From contig CAWDDX010000004.1 of NCBI GenBank assembly GCA_963801195.1, positions 1 to 64,000 on the forward strand: a DNA stretch of 64,000 nt, given 5' to 3'. This DNA comes from SZUA-36 sp963801195. GTDB taxonomy: Bacteria > Pseudomonadota > Gammaproteobacteria > Xanthomonadales > SZUA-36. This document shows, in pieces, positions 54,201 to 62,441 of the stretch. Under the pieces are notes generated by a model, which was given only the letters and a program-made list of their open reading frames with translations, searched no databases and was not told the DNA's origin. The position numbers were made by a program, and so were the translations under genes. Position 1 is the first letter of the stretch. Each line of letters starts with the position of its first letter.

Positions 54201-55019
54201 CTGGGCAAAATCACCGGTCGTGACCACACCCACCTGGCGAGACCTAAGCAGGACGAAAAAATCCGCTTCCGCGATATCCAGGCGCAACCGCGAAAAATCA
54301 TCTCCTCACCCACCTGGAGTGGTCTCGAGGATGAACACGTCAGTTACAACGCCTGCTACACCAACGTGCACGAGTTGATCCCCTGGCGGACCCTGACCGG
54401 ACGCCAGCAGTTTTACCAGGACCACGCCTGGATGCGCGATTTTGGTGAAAGCCTGTGCGTTTATAAACCACCGATCAATACCAAGACCGTGCTGCCGGTG
54501 ATCGACTCGGTTGGCAAGGGTAGCAAACAGGTCGTGCTGAACTGGATTACACCCCATCAGAAGTGGGGTATACACAGCACCTACTCGGAAAACCTGCTGC
54601 TGCTGACTTTGAGCCGCGGCGGGCCCTGTGTATGGATATCCGAGATCGATGCCGCCAAGTTCGATTGCGAAGACAACGACTGGATAGAGCTTTACAACAC
54701 CAATGGCGCCCTCGCAGCACGCGCCGTGGTCTCCCAGCGTGTACCCGAAGGCATGGTCATGATGTACCACGCCCAGGAAAAAATCATCAACACGCCCATC
54801 AGCCAGATCACCGGTCACCGTGGCGGTATCCACAACTCGGTAACACGCGCTGTCATCAAGCCGACCCACATGGTTGGCGGCTATGCCCAACTCGCTTACG
54901 GGTTCAATTATTACGGCACGGTCGGTTCCAACCGCGACGAATTCGTGGTGGTGCGGAAACTCGGGAAAGTCGAATGGCGGAACACGGACGCAAGGTCTGT
55001 CAGGGAGGCTACAGCATGA
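51264..55019 (+). CDS. narG: Respiratory nitrate reductase alpha subunit
   Basis: 1,251 residues. The ATG at 51264 has TTTGGAG upstream. The N-terminal [4Fe-4S] ligands are in THGVNCTGSCSW and EPRGCSRGAS (His and three Cys), and the molybdenum-ligand region reads SNYIIAWGSNVPQTRTPDAH. Reduces nitrate to nitrite with electrons from NarH, on the cytoplasmic side of the membrane, using bis-MGD. No Tat motif is evident at the very start, as normal for cytoplasm-facing NarG. narH overlaps its stop (ATGA). Intact, with full length for the family. Confidence 0.97.
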   Translation: MSHFLDNLTYFTRKKPETFSDGHGITTNESRDWERAYRGRWSHDKVVRSTHGVNCTGSCSWKIFVKGGLVTWETQQTDYPRTRPDLPNHEPRGCSRGASYSWYLYSSARLKYPMIRSQLLKSWRALKEQHGDPVVAWQHLVEDKAASKAYKSARGLGGMVRGDWDELNEIIAASNIYTARTYGPDRVVGFSPIPAMSMISYASGSRYLSLIGGTCLSFYDWYCDLPPSSPQTWGEQTDVPESADWYNSNYIIAWGSNVPQTRTPDAHFFTEVRYKGTKTVAVTPDYSEVAKLSDTWIPARQGTDAAVAMALGHVILKEFYVDGHSDYFSEYVRKYSDMPFLVMLDKKDGRWVPGRTLRASDFADQLEHKNNAEWKPVVFDTDSKKVVVPNGTIGARWGDQGKWNLEEKNQHDGNAITPLLSFLDAADEVLPVAFPYFANKEHEQAIFTHSDHDSILNRKVPVKTLQLAEGSVKAVTVYDLMLANYGLDRGLDDDQVAQSYDDDIPYTPAWQERITGVKRDVIIQVAREFAQTADKTRGRSMVILGAGINHWYNMDMTYRGIINMLIMCGCVGKSGGGWAHYVGQEKLRPQTGWLPLAFGLDWHRPPRHMNSTSFFYAHSNQWRYEKLELDEILSPLADKSDWENQSLIDCNVRAERMGWLPSAPQLEENPLELSKKARAAGVSCVDYLAGRLKDGSLRMSCQAPDNPSNFPRNMFIWRSNLMGSSGKGHEYMLKHLLGTKNAVLGKDLGETGGQKPSEVEWVDGDTEGKLDLLVTLDFRMSTTCVYSDIVLPSSTWYEKNDLNTSDMHPFIHPLSRAVDSAWESRSDWDIYKELARVYSKLCVGHLGTETDIVALPILHDTPAELGQALDVKDWKKGECDPVPGKTMPNYIEVVRNYPDTYKKFTSLGPLMSKAGNGGKGIAWNTEDEVKLLGGLNRVVTEEGVSKGLPKIDTDIDACEVVLSLAPETNGQVAVKAWQALGKITGRDHTHLARPKQDEKIRFRDIQAQPRKIISSPTWSGLEDEHVSYNACYTNVHELIPWRTLTGRQQFYQDHAWMRDFGESLCVYKPPINTKTVLPVIDSVGKGSKQVVLNWITPHQKWGIHSTYSENLLLLTLSRGGPCVWISEIDAAKFDCEDNDWIELYNTNGALAARAVVSQRVPEGMVMMYHAQEKIINTPISQITGHRGGIHNSVTRAVIKPTHMVGGYAQLAYGFNYYGTVGSNRDEFVVVRKLGKVEWRNTDARSVREATA

Positions 55020-56590
55020 AAATCAGGGCACAAATCGGCATGGTCCTCAACCTGGACAAATGTATTGGCTGTCACACCTGCTCGGTGACCTGCAAAAATG
55101 TCTGGACATCGCGCGAGGGTGTCGAATACGCGTGGTTCAATAATGTTGAATCCAAGCCCGGTGTCGGTTACCCGCGCGAATGGGAGAACCAGGTACGCTG
55201 GAACGGTGGCTGGACATTGACCGGCAAAGACAAAATCAAACCCAAAATGGGTGGAAAGTTTCGCCTGTTGGCCAAGATTTTCGCCAATCCCGATCTGCCG
55301 GAGATTGACGATTATTACGAACCCTTCACCTATGATTACCAACACCTGCAAAGTGCATCAGAATCGCAGACGACACCCACCGCGCGCATGGAATCCGCCA
55401 TCACTGGCATACGTATGGAAAAACCCCTTTGGGGGCCGAACTGGGAGGAAATTCTCGGAGGTGAGTTCAGCAAACGTAGCAAAGATTACAATTTTGAAGA
55501 CATCGAGAAGGAGATGTACGGCCAGTTTGAAAACACCTTCATGATGTACCTGCCGCGTTTGTGTGAGCACTGTCTCAATCCGACTTGCGTTGCGGCCTGT
55601 CCCAGCGGTGCGATTTACAAACGCGAGGAAGACGGCATCGTGCTGATCGACCAGGACAAGTGCCGTGGCTGGCGCATGTGTGTCAGTGGTTGCCCGTACA
55701 AGAAAATCTATTTCAACTGGCAGTCGGGCAAATCGGAAAAATGCACCTTCTGCTATCCGCGAATTGAGGCCGGTGACCCGACCGTGTGTTCGGAAACCTG
55801 CGTCGGCCGGATCAGGTACCTCGGTGTGCTGCTGTACGACGCCGATCGGATTTCTGAAGCCGCGAGTGTCAGCGACAAGGAAGATTTATACCAGGCACAA
55901 CTGGATATCTTCCTCGACCCGGATGACCCCGAGGTCATCCGGCAGGCCAAACAGGATGGTGTGCCGGACAGCTGGATCACCGCAGCGCAGCAGTCCCCGG
56001 TCTACAAGATGGCGATGGACTGGAAGGTCGCATTTCCCCTGCATCCGGAGTACCGCACCTTGCCGATGGTCTGGTATATCCCGCCACTGTCACCCATACA
56101 GAACGCGGCGGCCCAGGGCAAGATTGCCAGCGATGGTGTCATCCCGGATGTCACAAAATTGCGCATCCCGGTCAAGTACCTGGCCAACCTGCTGACGGCC
56201 GGCAAGGAACAACCGGTGATCGAAGGGCTTGAGCGCATGATCGCGATGCGTGCCTATATGCGCGCCCGCACGGTTGATGGTGTCAACGCCACCGATATTC
56301 TCGACCGCGTCGGGTTGGACGAACAAACCCTGAATGACATGTACCGTATCATGGCCCTGGCGGCCTATGAAGACCGCTATGTCATTCCGACCAATCACCG
56401 TGAATATGCGGGCAAAACGCCGTTTGACAACGAACTGGCGTTCAACCATCGCTCTGCGTGTGGCTTCAGCTTTGGCAACGGCTGCTCCGATGGGGTCAGT
56501 AAAGTCAGCCTGTTTGGGAATCCGACACACAAGAACACCATGAGCGGCAAGGGGAGCGGCAAGGCGAGTGGCGGAGGGCATGGCAAATGA
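55016..56590 (+). CDS. narH: Respiratory nitrate reductase beta subunit
   Basis: 524 residues with four ferredoxin-like cluster sites: CIGCHTCSVTCKNVW, CEHCLNPTCVAACPSG, and CRGWRMCVSGCPYKK with CTFCYPRIEAGDPTVC. The tryptophan in CRGWRMC replaces a cysteine and gives the [3Fe-4S] cluster typical of NarH. Passes electrons from NarI haem to NarG. The ATG overlaps narG's stop (55016-55019), and narJ overlaps its end. A glycine-, serine- and lysine-rich tail (SGKGSGKASGGGHGK) is a variable end. Intact. Confidence 0.97.
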   Translation: MKIRAQIGMVLNLDKCIGCHTCSVTCKNVWTSREGVEYAWFNNVESKPGVGYPREWENQVRWNGGWTLTGKDKIKPKMGGKFRLLAKIFANPDLPEIDDYYEPFTYDYQHLQSASESQTTPTARMESAITGIRMEKPLWGPNWEEILGGEFSKRSKDYNFEDIEKEMYGQFENTFMMYLPRLCEHCLNPTCVAACPSGAIYKREEDGIVLIDQDKCRGWRMCVSGCPYKKIYFNWQSGKSEKCTFCYPRIEAGDPTVCSETCVGRIRYLGVLLYDADRISEAASVSDKEDLYQAQLDIFLDPDDPEVIRQAKQDGVPDSWITAAQQSPVYKMAMDWKVAFPLHPEYRTLPMVWYIPPLSPIQNAAAQGKIASDGVIPDVTKLRIPVKYLANLLTAGKEQPVIEGLERMIAMRAYMRARTVDGVNATDILDRVGLDEQTLNDMYRIMALAAYEDRYVIPTNHREYAGKTPFDNELAFNHRSACGFSFGNGCSDGVSKVSLFGNPTHKNTMSGKGSGKASGGGHGK

Positions 56591-57264
56591 AGACGTTTAA
56601 AATCTTGGGATTGCTGTTGTCCTATCCAAAGCCGGAGTGGCTCGCGTACCTGGACGAGTTCAAATCAACCCTGCTCGAAGAGGATTTTTTGCCGCGGAAA
56701 CAAATGCGCGCGGTGCTGCTGTTCATTGAGAACCTGAAATCGGCCGATCTGTTCGATGTGCAGGAAGCGTATGTTTCGACCTTCGACCGCGGACGTTTGC
56801 AGTGCCTGCACCTGTTTGAACATATCCACGGCGAATCCCGCGACCGCGGACAGGCGATGGTCAACCTTGCCGGTGCCTACGAGGAAAAAGGCTTCTTCAT
56901 CGACCGGTCGGAATTGCCCGATTTCATTCCGCTGTTTCTCGAGTTCCTGTCCTTGTGCCCGGCTGATGAAGCGGTGGCGCTGCTGGGAGAGCCGATCGAT
57001 ATCATGGCAACGATAGCAACCCGGCTGCACAAGCGGAATTCGTCCTGGGCCGTGCTGTTCGATGCGCTGGTGGCCTTGTCCGGGGTTAAACCCGACCGGG
57101 AAAAAATCGAGGAAGTCGTGGCGCAGGAATCGGAGGACGATTCACTGGAGGCCCTCGACAAAGAGTGGGAAGAGGCGGCCGCGTTTGGCGGTCAGCCAGG
57201 TCAGACCGGGTGCGATGGTTGTAAGCCTGCATCTGCCGGTTTACAGATAGAAATCACAGGGTAG
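56587..57264 (+). CDS. narJ: Nitrate reductase assembly chaperone
   Basis: 225 residues of the TorD/NarJ helical fold, starting MKTFKILGLLLSYPKPEWLA and with RDRGQAMVNLAGAYEEKGFF. Needed to insert the molybdenum cofactor into NarG before the complex attaches to the membrane; not part of the final enzyme. ATGA overlap with narH. C-terminal CDGCKPASAG contains a cysteine pair of unknown meaning. Intact. Confidence 0.95.
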   Translation: MKTFKILGLLLSYPKPEWLAYLDEFKSTLLEEDFLPRKQMRAVLLFIENLKSADLFDVQEAYVSTFDRGRLQCLHLFEHIHGESRDRGQAMVNLAGAYEEKGFFIDRSELPDFIPLFLEFLSLCPADEAVALLGEPIDIMATIATRLHKRNSSWAVLFDALVALSGVKPDREKIEEVVAQESEDDSLEALDKEWEEAAAFGGQPGQTGCDGCKPASAGLQIEITG

Positions 57265-57275
57265 GAGGCATCATC

Positions 57276-57960
57276 ATGGCAAACTACATCAATCAGTTTT
57301 TCTTTGGGATCTACCCGTATATCGCGATCACCGTGTTTTTTATCGGTAGCTTGTTGCGGTATGACCGTGACCAATACACCTGGAAAGCCAGTTCCAGCCA
57401 GTTGTTAAGCAAGAAGGATATGCGCCTCGGCAGCAACCTCTTCCATATCGGTATCATCGCGCTGTTTTTTGGTCACCTGATGGGTCTGCTCACCCCTCAC
57501 TGGGCTTATCGAATCCGTGATTTCAGCCGGTACAAAGCAGGTGCTGGCGATGACGGCCGGCGGCATATTCGGCTTGACCTGCCTGGCCGGGATGATATTG
57601 CTGATCCGCCGGCGTATAAGCGATGCGCGTATACGGGCGACTTCCCAGCCCTCCGACCTGCCAATTTTGCTGCTTCTGTTCGTGCAGCTTGTGCTGGGCC
57701 TGGTGACCATTCCATTCTCGGCTCAGCACCTGGACGGCAGCTCCATGCTGGCGCTGGCCAGCTGGGCGCAGCACCTGGTGACTTTCCGGGGTGACGCCGC
57801 TGCGTTCGTGATCGGTGAGGCCTTCGTATTCAAGCTTCACCTCGTGCTGGGTATGACCATTTTCCTGGTTTTCCCATTTACCCGCCTGGTACATATCTGG
57901 AGCGCGCCGATCCAGTACCTGGCACGCAGCGGCTACCAGGTTGTCAGGAAGCGGGGTTAG
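57276..57960 (+). pseudogene. narI: Nitrate reductase gamma subunit with one frameshift
   Basis: The first frame gives MANYINQFFFGIYPYIAITV to GLLTPHWAYRIR; then one base too many near 57505-57513 shifts the frame and the rest reads VISAGTKQVLAMTAGGIFGL onwards to FPFTRLVHIWSAPIQYLARS. Joined, the protein has five membrane helices and the haem b histidines (HIGIIALFFGH, FKLHLVLG, RLVHIW) of NarI. It anchors the complex and oxidises quinol. With narG, H and J intact, an error in the assembly is as likely as a true mutation. AGGAGGCATCATC precedes the start. Confidence 0.9.
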
Positions 57961-57962
57961 CC

Positions 57963-58418
57963 ATGCCGATATTCGTCAACCAGACCGAGATAAAAGACAC
58001 GGAAATTGGCCGGGAGATGCAGTACCACCCCGCCGGCAGCCAGGAAGAAGCCTGGTACCAGGCGGCACAATCGCTGGTGATCAGGCAAGTGCTATTGCAG
58101 CAGGCCGCCGAAGCCGGTTTATGTGAAGACCCCGGTTCAATAAACTCCGGTGAGAAGGAAGAAGAACTCATCGACAAACTCCTGCAACGCGACGTCCACG
58201 TGCCGGAGGCGGATGAGGCCACCTGCAGACGCTATTACGATAACCACCCGGACAGTTTTGTGGACAGCCGGACCGGTCAAGCCGTGACTTTCACGCGGGC
58301 CCACGCCAATATCCGTGATTACCTGCATACCAAGGCCATGCGTATCGCGGTTGCGGAGTACATCAAGGCCCTGGCGTACAAAGCGAGAATCAAGGGTTTC
58401 GAACTGGTGAGTCATTGA
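57963..58418 (+). CDS. PPIase-family nar-operon protein lacking the isomerase domain
   Basis: 151 residues: an N-terminal SurA-like region (QEEAWYQAAQSLVIRQVLLQ), ADEATCRRYYDNHPDSF, then immediately the C-terminal helix pair (IRDYLHTKAMRIAVAEYIKA). In homologues that follow narI in several denitrifiers, a parvulin PpiC domain of about 90 residues lies between these parts (recalled pattern). Here it is absent without breaking the frame. A chaperone-like role in nitrate reductase assembly is an inference. Starts 3 bases after narI. Confidence 0.75.
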   Translation: MPIFVNQTEIKDTEIGREMQYHPAGSQEEAWYQAAQSLVIRQVLLQQAAEAGLCEDPGSINSGEKEEELIDKLLQRDVHVPEADEATCRRYYDNHPDSFVDSRTGQAVTFTRAHANIRDYLHTKAMRIAVAEYIKALAYKARIKGFELVSH

Positions 58419-58445
58419 TCTGCCGGCAGATACCTGAACTCCAAC

Positions 58446-58557
58446 GTCATCCCGGCGCAGGCCGGGATCTCCCTACGTTTTCGTAATCTCTAAAGAAACC
58501 CTAAATAAGCGCTCTGCCAATCTTACGGAGGTCCCGGCCTGCGCCGGGATGACGGTG
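58446..58557. repeat. REP-like palindromes, inverted pair
   Basis: GTCATCCCGGCGCAGGCCGG (58447-58466) and GGTCCCGGCCTGCGCCGGGA (about 58531-58550) are opposite-facing REP units about 85 bases apart. GCGCTCTGCCAATCTTA between them matches the reverse of the insertion inside MITE copy A. Confidence 0.8.
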
Positions 58558-58587
58558 TAAGTTGTTAGTGGGGTGCCGGGTTATGGA

Positions 58588-58695
58588 GGTGCTCATAGTG
58601 TATTCGGAGCGCGCTGTTGGATGTCCTCTGACGGCGTGTCCCGGTAGTGGATACCCAACCCGTCTCCTGTCCATGATTTTAAGTGGGACAGCAGT
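58588..58695. mobile_element. MITE-like element 1, truncated copy C
   Basis: Only the right half is present: GGTGCTCATAGTGTATTCGG to the end AAGTGGGACAGCAGT. The neighbouring GGGTCAGGTTCA resembles the GGGTCGGATAC target. No left end is visible. Confidence 0.75.
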
Positions 58696-58932
58696 GGGTC
58701 AGGTTCAATTTCACGCGAAAACACCAGAAAAACGAAAGCACTGGCATAGGGAAACTGAACCTTTTTTAAAAGGGCACGGACCCGTTGCCCCAAAATCAAT
58801 ATTGGCGCTTTAGCCCCCAACCGGACCTTAAACGAAGTTTAATGTATGAGGAAAGCTGGCAATATAGCGTTTGATTTGCCTATACTCGGAGCCGTGGGCT
58901 TTGGGCAGTGAGTTTGTTGTTTCACAATAATT
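58696..58932. repeat. Imperfect inverted repeat and untranslated gap before ygfK
   Basis: AGGTTCAATTTC (58700) and GAAACTGAACC (58751) pair, followed by a T run at 58761, so this could act as a terminator. Nothing else is recognised up to the ygfK start. Confidence 0.55.
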
Positions 58933-61900
58933 ATGTCTGACTTATTTTTTCCTATTTCATCTTCACAGTTGATCGAATGGGTCTTTGGCGAGCTGGAAAC
59001 CAGCGACTCCATCCTGGGTATCCCGCGGCAACATTTCTTTGTCCCGCGCAAGGATGATCCATTCAGAACCAGCGCCTTTGGCCACCCCCTGGAAACCCCG
59101 TTTGGCCCGGCGGCAGGACCGCACTCGCAAATGGCGCAGAATATCGTTGCCGCGTGGCTGTGCGGTGCGCGTTATATCGAGTTGAAGACCGTTCAGACGC
59201 TCGATGAACTGAATGTGTCCAAGCCCTGTATCGACATGCAGGACGAGGGTTACAACGTCGAGTGGTCACAGGAACTGAAAATCTACCAGTCATTTGACGA
59301 GTACCTGCGCGCCTGGGTGCTGATCCACGCCCTGCACCACAAGCTGGGCTTTGCCGGTGAATCACCGGGTATCGTCTTCAACCTCAGTGTCGGCTACAAC
59401 CTCGAGGGCATCCGCAAACCCAACGTGCAGTGGTTTTTGCAGCAGATGCGCGATTGCTCGGGCTACAAGCAGGCGCTGGTCGACCAGGTGGCCCTTTATC
59501 ACCCCGGCGTCTCGCGGGTGCTCATCCCGGATCGCATCTCCGATAACGTGACCCTGTCAACGATGCACGGCTGCCCGCCCGGCGAAATCGAGAAAATTTG
59601 TGTTTACCTGATGAAAGAGCAGGGCTTGCACACCTATGTCAAATGTAACCCGACACTGCTGGGTCCCGAACGGGTACGCACACTTTTACACGACGACCTC
59701 GGCTACGACGACGTGGTGGTGCCGGACGCCTCCTTTGAACATGATCTGAAATACCCGGACGCGGTGCCGATGCTGCGCACGCTGCAGGGTGTCGCGTGCG
59801 AGTGCGGTCTGCACTTCGGAATCAAACTCAGCAACACGCTCGAAGTGGAAAACTCGCGGAGCGTGTTTGACCCGGCGGAAAAGATGAGTTACCTGTCGGG
59901 CCGGCCGTTGCATGCGATTACCGTGAACCTCGCCTGGCAATTGCACGACGAGTTCGACGGCGACCTGCCGATGTCGTTTTCCGCCGGCGCCGACTGTTTC
60001 AATGCAGCCGACCTGCTGGCTGCCGGCATGCAGACCATCACGGTCTGTTCCGACCTGCTGAAAACCGGAGGTTACCTGCGTTTGCTGCAGTATATTGACC
60101 TGTCAAGAGAGGCGTTCAGCCGGGTCGATGCCGCGGACATCAACGAATTTGCGTTCGCGAAGGCATTGGCAGGGGCATCCCCCATGGGGGCCTCGCCGCA
60201 TGATGTGCACGCCAATACACGCATCAATTTAAAACAGTACGCGCAGCAGACGCGCCGGCAGCACAGGCTGCATAAAGCCGCATTTTTAACCTCGCGCAGT
60301 AAAACCGCCCGCAAACTCGGCCTGTTCGATTGTATCGCGGCGCCCTGTGTTGACCGTTGTGCGATCGATCAGAAAGTACCGCAATACATGAACGCGGTAA
60401 GGGGCGGTGATTATGATGCGGCTTTAAGTCTGACCCGGGCCGATAACCCCATTGCTGCCACGCTTGGACGGGTCTGTGACCACCTGTGTGAGTCCACCTG
60501 TATCCGCACCCACCTTGATGAACCGCTGGCCATTCGTGAGATCAAGCGCTTCATCATGGATCACGAGACAAAACCGGTATTGGGTACCCGGGTTCAATCC
60601 GCCGCTTTAAAAGTGGCAATCATCGGCGCCGGGCCCGGTGGCATGGCGGCCGCCACGGAACTCGCGCAGGCCGGTTGCCACGTGGAAATTTTCGAAATGC
60701 ACCCCTACGCCGGTGGCATGGTCGCTGGCGCCATACCCGAATTCAGGCTGCCGCAGGCCGTCTTCCACCGCGATCTTGAGCGTCTGCTGCGGCTTGGTGT
60801 GAAAATTCACTACGGGGTCAGGGCCGGGCGGGATATCCATCTCTCACAATTGCGCCGCGACGGTTTTGATCGCGTCGTGATCATGGCCGGCGCCCAGCTG
60901 GGCAAAAAACTGGGCCTCGCAGGGGAAGACAGCGATGGTGTCATGGACGCCCTGTATTTCCTCAGGCAGGCGAGGGAAGGGCGGCCGGCCCCTGTCGGCA
61001 GACGCGTCGGCATCATCGGCGCCGGTGATACCGCCATGGATTGCGCGCGCACTGCCTGGCGCCTGGCCGACAGCCGTGTCAGCGTGATCTACCGCCGCAC
61101 CGTTGCGCAGATGCCGGCGGACCGCGAAGAGGTGGCTTTGTTAAAAGAGGAAGGCATCGACGTGGTGGAGTTGGCGAAACCGCAAAAATTGCTGATCGAG
61201 GACGGTCGCCTGCGCGGCATGGTGTGCCGCGCCATGGCGCTCAGCGATGAACGGGACGCCTCCGGCAGAAAAATACCCGTTGAGCTGCCGGATTCGGAAT
61301 TTGACATACCGCTGGATACCCTGATCCTCGCAATCAGCCAGCACGCGATCCTGGATTTCTTTGACGAAGAACCGATCGCGGTCAACCGGCGGGGTTATAT
61401 CGAGGCCGATCCGGTAAGCTTTGAAACCTCGGTAGCGGGCGTTTACGCCGGTGGTGACGTGGCCAACGACGGCCCGTCCTCGATTGTCGAGGCCACGGCC
61501 GACGGCAAGGCCATTGCCGCCTCCATACTTGGCAGGTCAGTTGAAAAACCGCCCGCGCTCAACGCTTTTGACGTCAGTGCGCTGCTGCGCAAACGCAGCC
61601 AGCGGCAATGGCGGGTTCCGGTGCCGCACACATTGCTAGACGAGCGCCACAATTCCAACGAGGTCGTACTCGGTTACAACGAACAGCAGGCGCAAACGGA
61701 GGCGGCCCGCTGCCTCGACTGCCACCGCTTCTGTAGCCTGTGTGTCGGCGTCTGTCCCAACTTGGCTTTGCAAACCTGGCAAACCGGACCGTTCGAGGTA
61801 CACCTGCCCGATTTGAGACTCGGACCCGACGGCATTGAACGACATCCGGGCAGGACCTGGTCGGTTGAGCAGGCATTCCAGATCGCCGTATTGACGGATT

Positions 61901-62334
61901 TTTGTAACGAGTGCGGCAACTGCACCACGTTTTGCCCGACGGCAGGCGAACCCTACCGCGACAAACCACGGCTGTACCTCGACCGGTCCGAATTTGCAGC
62001 GCAGCGGGACAACGCGTTCATGGTGTTCCGCGATGCGGATGTATGGGCGATGGAGACGCGTTGGCACAACCAGACCCACCGCATCGAACTGAACGGTCAA
62101 CTGGATTACGCCGGGCCCTTGTTTCGTGCCCGCCTTGACCCGGAAACGTTCGAGGCCACGCACGTCGAAGTCAGCGCGGATGCCCGCGCCGGCGATGTGC
62201 TGTCGCTTGAGCCTGCCGCCACCATGTGCGTGCTGCTCAATGGTTTGAGGACTTCGCTGCCGTATATGCCGGCCGTGTTGCCCGCCGAACTCGCCAATGC
62301 GGGCAGGATCACCCACCCGGGATACGCGGAATGA
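58933..62334 (+). CDS. ygfK: YgfK-type multidomain FAD/Fe-S oxidoreductase
   Basis: 1,133 residues. The N-terminal 450 form a dihydropyrimidine-dehydrogenase-like FMN barrel (AFGHPLETPFGPAAGPHS). From 463, the Fe-S cluster region CIAAPCVDRCAI and CDHLCESTC, then a GltD-like FAD/NAD core with VAIIGAGPGGMAAATELA (560) and VGIIGAGDTAMDCAR (692), and C-terminal ferredoxin clusters CLDCHRFCSLCVGVCP (925) and CNECGNCTTFCP (990). YgfK is annotated as a putative selenate reductase subunit in E. coli; with ssnA and ygfM it more likely serves molybdenum-hydroxylase purine metabolism. No good ribosome binding site is seen at 58933, so the start is the first ATG of the conserved region. Confidence 0.92.
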   Translation: MSDLFFPISSSQLIEWVFGELETSDSILGIPRQHFFVPRKDDPFRTSAFGHPLETPFGPAAGPHSQMAQNIVAAWLCGARYIELKTVQTLDELNVSKPCIDMQDEGYNVEWSQELKIYQSFDEYLRAWVLIHALHHKLGFAGESPGIVFNLSVGYNLEGIRKPNVQWFLQQMRDCSGYKQALVDQVALYHPGVSRVLIPDRISDNVTLSTMHGCPPGEIEKICVYLMKEQGLHTYVKCNPTLLGPERVRTLLHDDLGYDDVVVPDASFEHDLKYPDAVPMLRTLQGVACECGLHFGIKLSNTLEVENSRSVFDPAEKMSYLSGRPLHAITVNLAWQLHDEFDGDLPMSFSAGADCFNAADLLAAGMQTITVCSDLLKTGGYLRLLQYIDLSREAFSRVDAADINEFAFAKALAGASPMGASPHDVHANTRINLKQYAQQTRRQHRLHKAAFLTSRSKTARKLGLFDCIAAPCVDRCAIDQKVPQYMNAVRGGDYDAALSLTRADNPIAATLGRVCDHLCESTCIRTHLDEPLAIREIKRFIMDHETKPVLGTRVQSAALKVAIIGAGPGGMAAATELAQAGCHVEIFEMHPYAGGMVAGAIPEFRLPQAVFHRDLERLLRLGVKIHYGVRAGRDIHLSQLRRDGFDRVVIMAGAQLGKKLGLAGEDSDGVMDALYFLRQAREGRPAPVGRRVGIIGAGDTAMDCARTAWRLADSRVSVIYRRTVAQMPADREEVALLKEEGIDVVELAKPQKLLIEDGRLRGMVCRAMALSDERDASGRKIPVELPDSEFDIPLDTLILAISQHAILDFFDEEPIAVNRRGYIEADPVSFETSVAGVYAGGDVANDGPSSIVEATADGKAIAASILGRSVEKPPALNAFDVSALLRKRSQRQWRVPVPHTLLDERHNSNEVVLGYNEQQAQTEAARCLDCHRFCSLCVGVCPNLALQTWQTGPFEVHLPDLRLGPDGIERHPGRTWSVEQAFQIAVLTDFCNECGNCTTFCPTAGEPYRDKPRLYLDRSEFAAQRDNAFMVFRDADVWAMETRWHNQTHRIELNGQLDYAGPLFRARLDPETFEATHVEVSADARAGDVLSLEPAATMCVLLNGLRTSLPYMPAVLPAELANAGRITHPGYAE

Positions 62335-62441
62335 CCCGCGAACTGACGTAGATCAACACCCCCGACACGGAATCCATTCAGAATAATTCGTTCTGAAAAC
62401 CTTAAAACCAGAGGGTTTCTCGATACCTGGAGAGCAACACG

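Noticed and set aside
54563..55015. Upstream extension of the narH frame
   Set aside because: The extension overlaps narG in another frame and encodes no known NarH sequence; the ATG at 55016 with the ATGA overlap is the right start.
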